DNA of 64,000 bases from Nostoc sp. NMS2. GTDB lineage: Bacteria; Cyanobacteriota; Cyanobacteriia; Cyanobacteriales; Nostocaceae. The DNA lies in contig NZ_JABXKH010000178.1 of the NCBI RefSeq assembly GCF_017115105.1, forward strand, positions 62,001 to 126,000. The letters run 5' to 3'. This document shows, one piece after another, positions 35,955 to 44,677 of the stretch; positions within the stretch are counted from its first letter, which is position 1, and the number at the start of each line of letters is the position of its first letter. The notes under the pieces are model-generated. The model did no database searches. It had not been told where the DNA came from and worked only from the letters and a program-made list of their open reading frames with translations. Both the position numbers and the translations under genes were made by a program.

Positions 35955-36519
35955 AATTGTGTGTTTGTAATTGAAACTGCTTGGTTATAAGAGAAGGCAG
36001 GAGGAAATATGATGCAACAAAGCCTAATTTGTCATCATTAACTAATCAACTAAAACTTAGTCAAAATCTAAAGCTTGAGAGCGTCTGGAAACTACTCTGA
36101 GTTTACAAGTAGACAATTTCAGGTTCTTATGGTCGTAATATATCACAAGCCGACCGTGTTACCGTAGTTTTTGATGAATCAGACTTTATCACGAGAATTT
36201 TTCTAATGTCGTGACTCGATATACTTAAATTCCATTTCCATATTCCAAAATGGAATACTGCCCAATTTTGCTGAGTATTTAATTATTATTTTATATTTGC
36301 TGGGTATCATCCTGATTCAGTTAGAACAACCAGAAATCACCACTTAACAAAGTTTCGACACTATTCCAGATCGTGATAAGCAACTGATTTTCATGTGTCA
36401 TCTACAACTATGCACAGCAGAAATAAATGTGGTAGTGTGAACTACTAAACTACGAAAAAAAGATATAGATACCGTAGTTAAATAGATGTCTCGTAAAAAA
36501 AGGCACAGGAAAAAGATTT
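35955..36519. promoter_or_regulatory. Divergent promoter region of sfnG and the second monooxygenase
   Basis: This 565-bp gap carries TTACCGTAGTT (36159-36169) and ATACCGTAGTT (36469-36479), two near-identical sites with a palindromic TACSGTA core. The second lies about 40 bp before the right-hand gene. They are candidate operators for the LysR-type regulator encoded downstream. No ORF is supported. Confidence 0.45.
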
Positions 36520-37569
36520 ATGGCACTTCAGTTTGGAATTTGGTCGCCGATCTGTGGTGGATGGTTGCGGGTTGTCAACCATGAGGCTAATTTATCCACT
36601 CAAGATTTGGTAAAACTGGCAGTTCAGGCAGACGAATTAGGTTATGAATTTTATTACATTCCTGAACATTACTTAAATGCAGTTCATGGGCCTAACTATA
36701 ATGTCGCTGATGCTTGGATTACAGCAGCTTTAACAAGTTTGAACACCAAGAAGATCAAGATTGTTGCGGCTGTACAACCTGGTTTTAAATTGCCTGCGGT
36801 GGTTGCGAAGCTGAGTGCAAACATTCAAAATCAACTTAGTAACGGCAGATTTGCTCTGAGTGGTATTGCAGGTTGGTGGAAGTTAGAAGTAGAAAGCTAT
36901 GGAGATATCTGGCTACCCCACAGCGATCGCTACGTGCGATTAGAAGAGTACATTGATGTAATTAAGGGGCTATGGACAGTCGAAGACTTTAATTATGTTG
37001 GCAAATACTACAATATTACGGGTGGTATTCTCGCAGATAAGCCGACACCAACACCACCCATTTTCATTGCCGGCGAATCAGACAGGGCGATTGACTTAGC
37101 GGCTCGTCAGGGAGATTATCTATTTATCAATGCTGATGAACCTGAAAAAACGGCAGCATTAGTGCAGAAAGTGAAAAGATTGGCTAGCGATCGCTACCAG
37201 CGTCAGATTAAAGTAGCAATGAGTGCGTTTGCGATCGTTGGCGAACATACCGCCGAAGCCGAAGCCAGATTAGAAGCGATTTATCGTTCTGCCAATCAGC
37301 AGCAAATCGAGTACTTTCAAGAACAAATCGATCCTAACGTCGTTGCCCACAACAAACTAGATATTAGTCAAACCATTGAAGCCAACCTCGGTTTATCTGC
37401 TCAACTCGTTGGCGATCGCTATACTATTATTAACCGCCTGAAAGAATACGAAGCTGTTGGCGTTGACTTAATAATACTCAAATTTGAATCTATGTTGGAA
37501 GACACTATTCGCTTCCACAAACTAGTGATTTCTGAATATACACAGCAGAATAGCTTAATTCTGTTGTAA
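36520..37569 (+). CDS. Luciferase-like FMNH2-dependent monooxygenase
   Basis: A 349-residue luciferase-fold enzyme related to SfnG and SsuD. FGIWSPICGGWLRVVNHE opens it, followed by ADELGYEFYYIPEHYL, AAVQPGFKLPAVVAKLSANI, GIAGWWKLEVESYG and PIFIAGESDRAIDLAARQGDY. The order of motifs is that of alkanesulfonate and dimethylsulfone monooxygenases, but sequence divergence from the sfnG product suggests a different substrate, possibly methanesulfinate, methanesulfonate or another sulfonate. It is followed after 23 bp by the fused regulator gene, so both are probably one operon. Substrate is inference only. Confidence 0.85.
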   Translation: MALQFGIWSPICGGWLRVVNHEANLSTQDLVKLAVQADELGYEFYYIPEHYLNAVHGPNYNVADAWITAALTSLNTKKIKIVAAVQPGFKLPAVVAKLSANIQNQLSNGRFALSGIAGWWKLEVESYGDIWLPHSDRYVRLEEYIDVIKGLWTVEDFNYVGKYYNITGGILADKPTPTPPIFIAGESDRAIDLAARQGDYLFINADEPEKTAALVQKVKRLASDRYQRQIKVAMSAFAIVGEHTAEAEARLEAIYRSANQQQIEYFQEQIDPNVVAHNKLDISQTIEANLGLSAQLVGDRYTIINRLKEYEAVGVDLIILKFESMLEDTIRFHKLVISEYTQQNSLILL

Positions 37570-37592
37570 TTAAAAATCCTGCCTAAACTAGC

Positions 37593-39680
37593 ATGAATAA
37601 GATTAAACTCGAAGATATTACCCTAAACCACATCAAAATTTTAAAAGCAGTAGATGACTGTGGTAGCTTCTCTAAAGCAGCACAAAAATTAGGTTATAGT
37701 CAAGCATTAATTAGTAAAAAAGTCAAACAAATAGAGGATTATTTCGGAGTAATTTTATTAAATCGCTCTCCCGGCTCTATATGCTTGACTAATAAAGGCA
37801 AGAAATTGATTTCCCAGACATTTAATGTCGTAGAAACTGTAGAAAATCTGCAAGAAGAATTTCAGGCAACATTTAGCGCTGAAGGTGAAGATTTGATATT
37901 GGGGGCTACTAATTTAATTTTAGAAGTCTGGCTAAAACAATATTTGCAGAGATTTCAGCTTTGTTTTCCAGGCAGAAAGCTCAAAGAAATTGCGGCTAAA
38001 GATAGCAGATTTTTTTCCAATTCTCACCTCATAGAAATCGATCTACTGCTCAACACTTGCTCTGGATATAAGGAAGAACACCACTGCACTAGATTAAAAA
38101 CTCATAAAATGCTGTTGTTTTCCTTTGGAGCAAGTAAATATTTAAATGAGCATCGCTTAGTTCAAATAAATGATATTGATCTGGCTGATATTGTGCTTTT
38201 AGATGAGGTTTATCAAGAACTATCTAAAAATGGATTTTTGAAGAATAAATTAAGCGGGGTACACGTGCTAAACAGTTATCAAGATGTACTAGATTATGCT
38301 TCAAAAAACCAAAATCTAACGATTCTACCTGACTTTTGTCAAGCTGAAATAATAGCTCAATACCAAGTTTCAACTCTGACTATTGAAGATATTAATGAAT
38401 ATGGTATTTATCTGCATGTTCCTCGCTTTAGCGAGTTGTTAATATCCGCAGAGGGTTTGGTGAGAAGCTTTAGACTCGATCAAGACAATTTAGAAAGCTT
38501 GCCTAATATAAACCTAATTTTAGGTAGGTATTCTCCCAAAGAAGAAAATATTCTGAGGATCGGTATTCAGAGGGATTCCATAGGACAATTTATTGCTGGG
38601 TATGGGACTAAGTATATTTCTGATTTACAGAGAGCATCTTCATCATTTGAACAGGCTATTTCCAAAAATATTGAAATTAATCGAAATTTCGAGTTACAAA
38701 TTCTGCCGTTTGACTCTGGGGAAAAAATGAACCGACAGATGAAGCGGGGAGAGCTAGATATTTGTATTTTAGATGATATTTCTCTCTTAAATAATGGTAG
38801 CCAATTCTTTGATGATTTAAGTTTTGGTTCTAAATTAATCGGGATTGCTTCATATAATCTTTTAGGTCAAGATATAAATATTGTTCTGCATAAAGATTCT
38901 TCCATAAATACTGTTCAGGATCTAAAGGGGAAACGAATTTCTACCTTATTTGGTTCCAATGCTCATAGGTTCATCATCACTCTTTTTGACCTCTATAATA
39001 TGGATGTCAGTAAAGATTGTAAATTAGTGAATGAAGATCCTCGTAAAGCAAGTAAGAGTTTGGCAAATAAAACTATAGATGCTTACGTATGCTGTCACAC
39101 TTTCGCCTCAATTCTAGAAGCTTACGCTTTTGTTAGAAAGCTGCCTTTATCTCAAACAAGTAGTTTAAGAATTCCATCAATCAGAGGAATTGTCTGTCGC
39201 TCACAGTTCATTAAAGAAAACCCTAAAATTGTAGTTGCTTATTTACATGATTTAGTAGTTGCTAACTATTGGTTTAATTCATCTCCAATCAAGGCAGCAG
39301 ATTTATTAACTAAAGTGATTGATGTGAGAACAACTCAAGTAAATCAGTTTTTTCATCCTGTATTTGGGAACCGCATCGATCCCACCCTCAAACCTCAATG
39401 GTCTTGGTTACTAAAAACTTTAAATCGCAGGTTAGAAGGAAAATATGGTATTTCACTATTTGATGTAGATTTCTGGATCGATGATTATTTTTTAAGACTT
39501 GTCTACAATTTGCTGAATCTAGATTATCACTTTCACCAGGTTTCTTTTGCAAGTGAATTTTCTAGCAGCTATTTTGTCGAGGAACAGTTTAGCCGACATA
39601 TAAAAGTTCTCTATGATAAATATGATTTACCGCTACAAGATGAAGATAGCAATCACAAAGCAATATCCAGTTTAGGATGA
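37593..39680 (+). CDS. LysR-type regulator fused to an SsuA/NMT1-like binding domain
   Basis: A 695-residue fusion without signal peptide or membrane segment. Residues about 8-68 form a LysR winged HTH (LKAVDDCGSFSKAAQKLGYS then QALISKKVKQIEDYFGVILL). Residues about 98-290 look like a diverged LysR effector domain. From about 319 comes a second periplasmic-binding fold: LRIGIQRDS, then MKRGELDICILDD, IVLHKDSSINTVQDLKGKRI (about 430), ANKTIDAYVCCHTFA and CRSQFIKENPKIVVAYLHDL (about 533). This order is that of SsuA/TauA sulfonate-binding proteins. Residues about 603-695 are unassigned. Lying in an operon with a monooxygenase beside sfnG-sfnB, it probably senses a sulfonate or sulfone in the cytoplasm. 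The architecture is unusual. Confidence 0.85.
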   Translation: MNKIKLEDITLNHIKILKAVDDCGSFSKAAQKLGYSQALISKKVKQIEDYFGVILLNRSPGSICLTNKGKKLISQTFNVVETVENLQEEFQATFSAEGEDLILGATNLILEVWLKQYLQRFQLCFPGRKLKEIAAKDSRFFSNSHLIEIDLLLNTCSGYKEEHHCTRLKTHKMLLFSFGASKYLNEHRLVQINDIDLADIVLLDEVYQELSKNGFLKNKLSGVHVLNSYQDVLDYASKNQNLTILPDFCQAEIIAQYQVSTLTIEDINEYGIYLHVPRFSELLISAEGLVRSFRLDQDNLESLPNINLILGRYSPKEENILRIGIQRDSIGQFIAGYGTKYISDLQRASSSFEQAISKNIEINRNFELQILPFDSGEKMNRQMKRGELDICILDDISLLNNGSQFFDDLSFGSKLIGIASYNLLGQDINIVLHKDSSINTVQDLKGKRISTLFGSNAHRFIITLFDLYNMDVSKDCKLVNEDPRKASKSLANKTIDAYVCCHTFASILEAYAFVRKLPLSQTSSLRIPSIRGIVCRSQFIKENPKIVVAYLHDLVVANYWFNSSPIKAADLLTKVIDVRTTQVNQFFHPVFGNRIDPTLKPQWSWLLKTLNRRLEGKYGISLFDVDFWIDDYFLRLVYNLLNLDYHFHQVSFASEFSSSYFVEEQFSRHIKVLYDKYDLPLQDEDSNHKAISSLG

Positions 39681-39964
39681 AAATCGTGCAGAAACTACCT
39701 AATTTTGAATTGCGGATTGAAAGAAAACCTTAAAATCTAAAATCCTAAATCTAAAATTGAATGACTCCTAACTCTTTTGATCAAAATTGAGGGGCAATTT
39801 CCCCATGCTTGCTTTCACGAATAGAAAACAGTCACAGGGCTATTGCCCCTTAATATTTTGATTTTGAGCTTGCTCGCTCTTTTTTCAGAAACACCTATGA
39901 ATTATCTTTCATCAAGCTATCTAGACTTAGACTCCACACACCATACTCCGCAATGTCAATACCG
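39681..39964. other. Gap between the regulator and haem oxygenase
   Basis: Convergent intergenic DNA. It contains an AAATCTAAAATCC-type repeat also seen at 33415-33445. No terminator hairpin is clear, and no gene is supported. Confidence 0.35.
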
Positions 39965-40681
39965 TTACTCAGCAGTGACGAGTTCAGTGCTGCCGCGTGT
40001 CCGTCGCCGTGTGAGGCTGTTGTACAACATTACGCCGATCGCTTTAATCAAATTGCCTTCCAATTCCTGGAACAGCTTCATGTTCGTCCCAAAGGCGGCG
40101 TTTGCTTCATCAACAATGCGATCGGTTGTCGCATCGTCAAGGGGTAATTCATCCAAAATTTGGCGATATTTCGCTTTAAATCCCTTCTCATCAGTAATTT
40201 CTGGAAACTCATAAAAAGCTGTTCCTTGCCCATCAGACAAATTCATCGCCGTTACAGCAATATTTTTGAGAATTTGTCCCCCAGATAAATCGCCCAAGTA
40301 ACGAGTATATGAATGAGCGATTAACAGTTCTGGTTCTGTGGCAGAGATTTCTCGGATGCGCTTTACATAAGCTTCACCTGCGGGAGATAGTTTGATTTGC
40401 TCTTTCCAGTTAGCACCAAAGTAATAACTTAGGTCTTGCTCTAAGGTATACTTGCGGTTTAGCTGGGGAAAGTTGATTTTAGAAAGAATTGGGTGCTGGC
40501 GGTGCTTTTCCATTTCTTCTTCCATCGCTGAGTAGACGAAGTAGAAGTTAGCAACTAGTTTCCGGTAAGAGTTTTTTTCTACTACTCCTTTTAAAAAGCA
40601 CTTGACAAAACCTACATTTTCTGCCATCGTGTGGGCTTTCTTAGTGCCTACACGTAATTTGGTTGCTAAATTGCTGCTCAT
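39965..40681 (-). CDS. ho1: Haem oxygenase
   Basis: A 238-residue biliverdin-producing haem oxygenase. The proximal haem ligand is His17 in VGTKKAHTMAENV, and the distal helix carries SYTRYLGDLSGGQILKNIA (about residues 123-141). The product feeds phycobilin synthesis for phycobilisomes and frees iron. Length matches cyanobacterial HO1, with a C-terminal extension ending TRRRTRGSTELVTAE. It converges with the sulfur regulator but has no evident link to it. Cyanobacteria often have a second, low-oxygen HO2; this sequence looks like the main type, which I infer from overall similarity only. Confidence 0.93.
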   Translation of the reverse strand: MSSNLATKLRVGTKKAHTMAENVGFVKCFLKGVVEKNSYRKLVANFYFVYSAMEEEMEKHRQHPILSKINFPQLNRKYTLEQDLSYYFGANWKEQIKLSPAGEAYVKRIREISATEPELLIAHSYTRYLGDLSGGQILKNIAVTAMNLSDGQGTAFYEFPEITDEKGFKAKYRQILDELPLDDATTDRIVDEANAAFGTNMKLFQELEGNLIKAIGVMLYNSLTRRRTRGSTELVTAE

Positions 40682-40885
40682 GCTAAATTTCTCAACTTTA
40701 AAAAGTTAACTGCCGGAGTTTTAATTCACTAACGGCTAAAAAAGCCATTAAAACGTTACCTTAAAACTATTTGATGAGAATTTATATTAAAATTTTTTAA
40801 GCTGCGATGATTTTGTAGTTTTTTACACAATAGCAAAACTATAAGAATATAACTTTACATACTGGTGTTTTGATTTTCTGTTGTT

Positions 40886-41069
40886 AAACCACGTTTATCT
40901 TGAAACCTGTAGTTCAACTCTAATGAATAAGGATTTGCCCTTATCCCCCAACCTATCCCCCATATCTGGGATTCGGGGAGCTAGAATTTCAAAGTCCCTC
41001 TCCCAGATATGGGAGAGGGATTTAGGGTGAGGGCGAAAACTACGGTTCTCAACTTAGATGAGGTTTATA
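40886..41069. repeat. Intact 184-bp repeat element
   Basis: The uninterrupted sister of the element at 29323-29776, in opposite orientation. It runs from AAACCACGTTTATCTTG to AGATGAGGTTTATA. Its centre contains CCCATATCTGGGATTCGGGG, the same palindromic area in which the other copy was hit. Confidence 0.75.
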
Positions 41070-41157
41070 AGCTAACTTTCGCTTTCATTCTTGGTTGTCC
41101 TAAAAAATATTCATGATGAAATCTAGGTAATATTTCTTACATTCTATTTTTTGTTAA

Positions 41158-41582
41158 TATAGCGGTTCTCGAATGGAAGCAATACAGTTTGACCTCACTT
41201 CCATTCCTCTCTCCTCTTAGGAGCTACGGTGTATACACAAGTCTTTGAGAGTTGCCCCATAAGCTTTTGATCCCCCCAACCCCCCGATAAATTGGGGGGC
41301 AAAAAGCTCTCAAAGTCCCCCTTTTTAAGGGGAGCCACTGCGGGAACAGGGGTCTCCCCCGCCGCAGGATGCGCGAAGCGCTGTAGTGGAGCATCTGGCG
41401 TGGTTTCCCCCATGAGCAGGTGGCATGGATTTAGGGGGATCTACTACGATTTTGGTTTTATACAAAGATGTGTGTACACCGTAGCCTAAAAGGAGAGAGG
41501 CTTTGAATCTTACTCCCCAACGCTACAAGGGTTGGGGCTGTTCTTGTTAGGTCTGTATTTCACTCAACTGAGAACCGCTATA
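41158..41582. repeat. Outer MITE with TATAGCGGTTCTC ends
   Basis: Perfect 13-bp inverted ends, TATAGCGGTTCTC and GAGAACCGCTATA. About 150 bp remain once the inner MITE at 41224-41484 is removed. The end sequence is shared with the short element at 15906-16013. Confidence 0.75.
41224..41484. mobile_element. Nested MITE with CTACGGTG ends
   Basis: A 261-bp copy of the element at 29432-29690, in inverted orientation. Ends are CTACGGTGTATACACA and TGTGTGTACACCGTAG, one mismatch. Flanks CCTCTTAGGAG and CCTAAAAGGAG agree at 8 of 11 positions, a decayed duplication or part of the original palindrome. The element contains no transposase; short ORFs across it are chance. Confidence 0.82.
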
Positions 41583-41658
41583 GCATTGCAAAATGTGAAC
41601 TAAATACAGTTGAAGAAGAATTCAGAATTCAGAAGTCAGAATTCAGGAAAGGTCTTCT

Positions 41659-41717
41659 GACCGGAGGCGGAGCGTCTCCGGCTCCGCTCCTGTTAGCGGA
41701 TAGCAAGGGTTTAGCCC
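41659..41717. repeat. 59-bp GC-rich repeat
   Basis: Inverted copy of 16921-16979 with two mismatches. It sits between GAATTCAG-type arms, as does the other copy. Confidence 0.75.
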
Positions 41718-41982
41718 GTCCTGAATTCTGTTCGATAAAAATCAAGACTCAAGTTAAGGGCATAAAAGGAATAATTAGCTAAAATGTGGAAACTTTACTA
41801 AGAATGTAAAAACTAATACTGGCTTCATGAAATATTTACAATTAGAAAGTCAGTGATTCAGTATAATTACGTAAAAATGGCTTAATTTAGAATGAATTTC
41901 TAAAGAGAAAAAGCATGTCAAAATTGCTGAATAAAGTCTTAAGTGCTATTTTTCAGTGTGATTGTGTGGAGTGTTTAAATAT
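41718..41982. other. Leader region of glmM
   Basis: AT-rich DNA with no ORF or repeat. It must contain the glmM promoter. A TTG at 41962 could extend glmM, but the ATG at 41983 is preferred. Confidence 0.35.
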
Positions 41983-43455
41983 ATGGTTTCATCTATAACT
42001 CGGATACCAGGCATTCCTGGGGATTCTGCTTCGGAAGTTGAAGGATTGGGCAAAGGGATTGAAAGCAGTTTTGGGCTAAATTTAATCTCACTACCAGCAA
42101 ATCCTTTATTTGGTACAGATGGGATTCGCGGACGAGTGGGAGAATTGCTGAGTGCGCCCTTAGCATTACAAGTTGGTTTTTGGACGGGGATTGTTTTACG
42201 TAACCATGCTACTCAAATAGGCCCAGTCATTCTCGGACAGGACTCTAGAAACTCCAGCGATATGCTAGCAATGGCTTTGAGTGCAGGGTTAACAGCAGCA
42301 GGATTAGAGGTTTGGTATTTGGGATTATGTCCCACTCCTTGCGTTGCCTATCTCACCAGTATCAGTGATGCCATCGGCGGAGTAATGATTTCTGCCAGCC
42401 ACAATCCCCCAGAGGACAATGGAATTAAGATTTTTGGTGCAAATGGTGGAAAGTTACCGCAAATATTGCAGGCAGAAATAGAAGCGGGACTGCGTGGGAA
42501 AATATCACCGATCGCTAAAGTCAGTAATTGCGGACGGCATTACTCACGTTTTGAGTTAGTGGGGCATTATAGCGAGGCGTTGAAAAAACCCTTAAACAGT
42601 GCCCTCAATCTTCAGGGAATGAAAATTGTTTTAGACTTGGCATGGGGTGCAGCAGTCGGGTTAGCACCGTCAGTATTTACAGAAATGGGGGCAGAGGTGA
42701 TCTGCTTGCATAACGAAGCAGATGGCGATCGCATTAATGTTAACTGCGGTTCCACTCATTTAGATATTCTTGCCGCCACAGTCCAAGAACACAACGCCGA
42801 CATCGGCTTTGCCTTCGATGGCGATGCCGATCGCGTCTTAGCAGTAGACAATACTGGCAGGCAAGTTAACGGCGATTACATTCTCTACCTGTGGGGACGG
42901 CATTTACAACAAAACCAACAACTACCAGACAACCTGATTGTATCTACAGTCATGGCCAACTTAGGCTTTGAAAAAGCTTGGCAACAAATTGGTGGTAAAT
43001 TAATTCGTACCGCAGTTGGCGATCAATACGTGCAAGCCGAAATGCAGCGAACTGGGGGAATGTTAGGTGGCGAACAATCAGGCCATATCCTTTGCCGTCA
43101 TTATGCCGTCACTGGAGATGGCTTGTTAACAGCCTTGCATATAGCAGCTTTGGTGAAAGAAGCGGGTGTATCCCTAGCAGAATTAGTAGATCAAAGCTTC
43201 CAGACATATCCGCAAATATTGCGAAACGTGCGAGTTACAAATCGCGATCGCCGTTTGGGATGGCAAGATTGCGAACCGGTGCAACAAGCGATCGCCCTTG
43301 CTGAAGCAGCAATGGGTGATTCTGGTAGAATCTTAGTTCGCGCCTCTGGTACAGAACCAGTAATCAGAGTCATGGTAGAAGCCGCCAATGCCGAACTTAC
43401 CAACTACTGGACAAATGAATTAGTTTTAAAAGTCCAGCAACATCTGATGGACTAA
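41983..43455 (+). CDS. glmM: Phosphoglucosamine mutase
   Basis: About 490 residues from the ATG at 41983. It interconverts glucosamine-6-phosphate and glucosamine-1-phosphate for UDP-GlcNAc and peptidoglycan. [15 protein letters not shown] opens the fold (about residue 43). The phosphoserine loop is [14 protein letters not shown] (about residues 134-147), the metal loop [12 protein letters not shown] (about 275-286), and the phosphate-binding loop [14 protein letters not shown] (about 453-466). An N-terminal extension of about 40 residues precedes the fold, as often in cyanobacteria. The gene is monocistronic. A long hairpin follows its stop. Confidence 0.95.
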   Translation: MVSSITRIPGIPGDSASEVEGLGKGIESSFGLNLISLPANPLFGTDGIRGRVGELLSAPLALQVGFWTGIVLRNHATQIGPVILGQDSRNSSDMLAMALSAGLTAAGLEVWYLGLCPTPCVAYLTSISDAIGGVMISASHNPPEDNGIKIFGANGGKLPQILQAEIEAGLRGKISPIAKVSNCGRHYSRFELVGHYSEALKKPLNSALNLQGMKIVLDLAWGAAVGLAPSVFTEMGAEVICLHNEADGDRINVNCGSTHLDILAATVQEHNADIGFAFDGDADRVLAVDNTGRQVNGDYILYLWGRHLQQNQQLPDNLIVSTVMANLGFEKAWQQIGGKLIRTAVGDQYVQAEMQRTGGMLGGEQSGHILCRHYAVTGDGLLTALHIAALVKEAGVSLAELVDQSFQTYPQILRNVRVTNRDRRLGWQDCEPVQQAIALAEAAMGDSGRILVRASGTEPVIRVMVEAANAELTNYWTNELVLKVQQHLMD

Positions 43456-43494
43456 GTTAGCTATTATCTCAGCTTTTAACAAACGCCAATTTTC

Positions 43495-43544
43495 TGTCAC
43501 AGCTTCTACAAATTAACCATTGGTTATCTGTAGAAGCTGTGACA
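43495..43544. terminator. Long perfect hairpin after glmM
   Basis: TGTCACAGCTTCTACA and its exact complement TGTAGAAGCTGTGACA form a 16-bp stem around an 18-nt loop, itself containing the palindrome AACCATTGGTT. A weak T-rich stretch follows. It could terminate glmM or be a very small inverted-repeat element. Confidence 0.65.
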
Positions 43545-43719
43545 TTTGTATTTGTATTGTTATATAATGTCTGCCTAATTACTTGTCAAAAAGCTCACCA
43601 CGTCATGACATCAGTCTGAACGTGTTATTATTTACCTCAAGATTCTTAGCTATAGGACTCATATTTGATTTTTGAACAAACTCAGCAATACTCAAAAATG
43701 CTTCTTTGCCTATTGCCTC

Positions 43720-43816
43720 TTACAGCACTTTTCATGTATTTGAACCACATTGGTTGTAGGGGCAATTCATGAATTGCCCCTACCTGCATGGTCTATTTAC
43801 CTGAAAATAGCTGTAA
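43720..43816. repeat. 97-bp palindromic MITE-like element
   Basis: Ends TTACAGCACTTTTCA and TGAAAATAGCTGTAA are imperfect inverted repeats. The centre GGGGCAATTCATGAATTGCCCC is a 22-bp perfect palindrome. A half copy lies at 27772-27808. It lies 57 bp before the next gene. Confidence 0.75.
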
Positions 43817-43872
43817 GTCAATTAACTTCAAAACTCAAAGCAGATTCCTATACTTGATCCAATGATAATGTC

Positions 43873-44640
43873 ATGCTTGTTTTTGTTATCCCACTTAAAA
43901 GTGCAAAAGTTTCCAATTCCTGGGAACGTGTTACACAATTATTTGAAAGATGCATTAAATCAGTTTGCAATCAAACCTCACCTAACTTTCATGTTATTGT
44001 TGTTTGTCACGAAAAGCCAAAAATAGAATTTACCCATTCTCATATCACATACGTTACAGTTAATTTTTCTCCTCCCAACGAGACTAACCCTGTAGCTAAA
44101 GGAGATACAGATAAAGGGCGCAAAATATTAAAAGGATTAATTTATGCTCAACAATTTTCTCCTACTCACACTATGGCAATTGATGCTGATGATTGTGTTA
44201 GCAAAAAATTGGCCCAATTTATTCAACAACATCCTGATTCTGATGGATGGGTTATTAACAAAGGTTATAAATATCAAGAAGGCAGTAAATATGTATATAT
44301 TAAAAGAAGGAATTTTTATAAAATGTGCGGCAGTTGTAACATTATTCGTTATGATTTGAACTATTTGCCCGAAAGTGCAGAGTATAATCGGGGCTACGGA
44401 TACTATCGATATTATATAGATCACGGCAAAGTTAGGGATATTTTAGAGAATAAAGGAAAAGATATTAAATCATTACCATTCCCAGGAGCAGTTTATATCC
44501 TGGATACAGGAGAAAACCTTTTTGAGAATTCAAAAAGATTAAGATTTAGCATTTTTAATCGCAAATTATTAAATCAATCAGTTAAAGACGAATTCGGATT
44601 GTACAACTTACAGCAATCCCAAAAGATTTGTCAAGTATAA
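43873..44640 (+). CDS. Family-2-like glycosyltransferase
   Basis: A 255-residue protein with a GT-A-like start (MLVFVIPLKS ... CIKSVCNQTSPNFHVIVVCHEK) and an acidic nucleotide-metal motif THTMAIDADDCVSKKLAQFI (about residues 97-116), where DADD takes the place of the DXD. The C-terminal half is basic and less typical. The substrate is unknown. It lies just upstream of a polysaccharide cluster on the same strand, with the next start 37 bp downstream. It may modify the same polysaccharide, but it is not among the recognised hormogonium polysaccharide genes, so membership is inference. Confidence 0.72.
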   Translation: MLVFVIPLKSAKVSNSWERVTQLFERCIKSVCNQTSPNFHVIVVCHEKPKIEFTHSHITYVTVNFSPPNETNPVAKGDTDKGRKILKGLIYAQQFSPTHTMAIDADDCVSKKLAQFIQQHPDSDGWVINKGYKYQEGSKYVYIKRRNFYKMCGSCNIIRYDLNYLPESAEYNRGYGYYRYYIDHGKVRDILENKGKDIKSLPFPGAVYILDTGENLFENSKRLRFSIFNRKLLNQSVKDEFGLYNLQQSQKICQV

Positions 44641-44677
44641 TGTATTACCACGATTGCTGATAGGCGACAGCCCTACT

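Noticed and set aside
39843-40214. 123-residue plus-strand ORF opposite haem oxygenase
   Set aside because: It lies mostly antisense to the conserved ho1 gene and has no family features.
41195-41489. Two ORFs across the nested MITE
   Set aside because: They translate repeat sequence and occur on both strands of the element.
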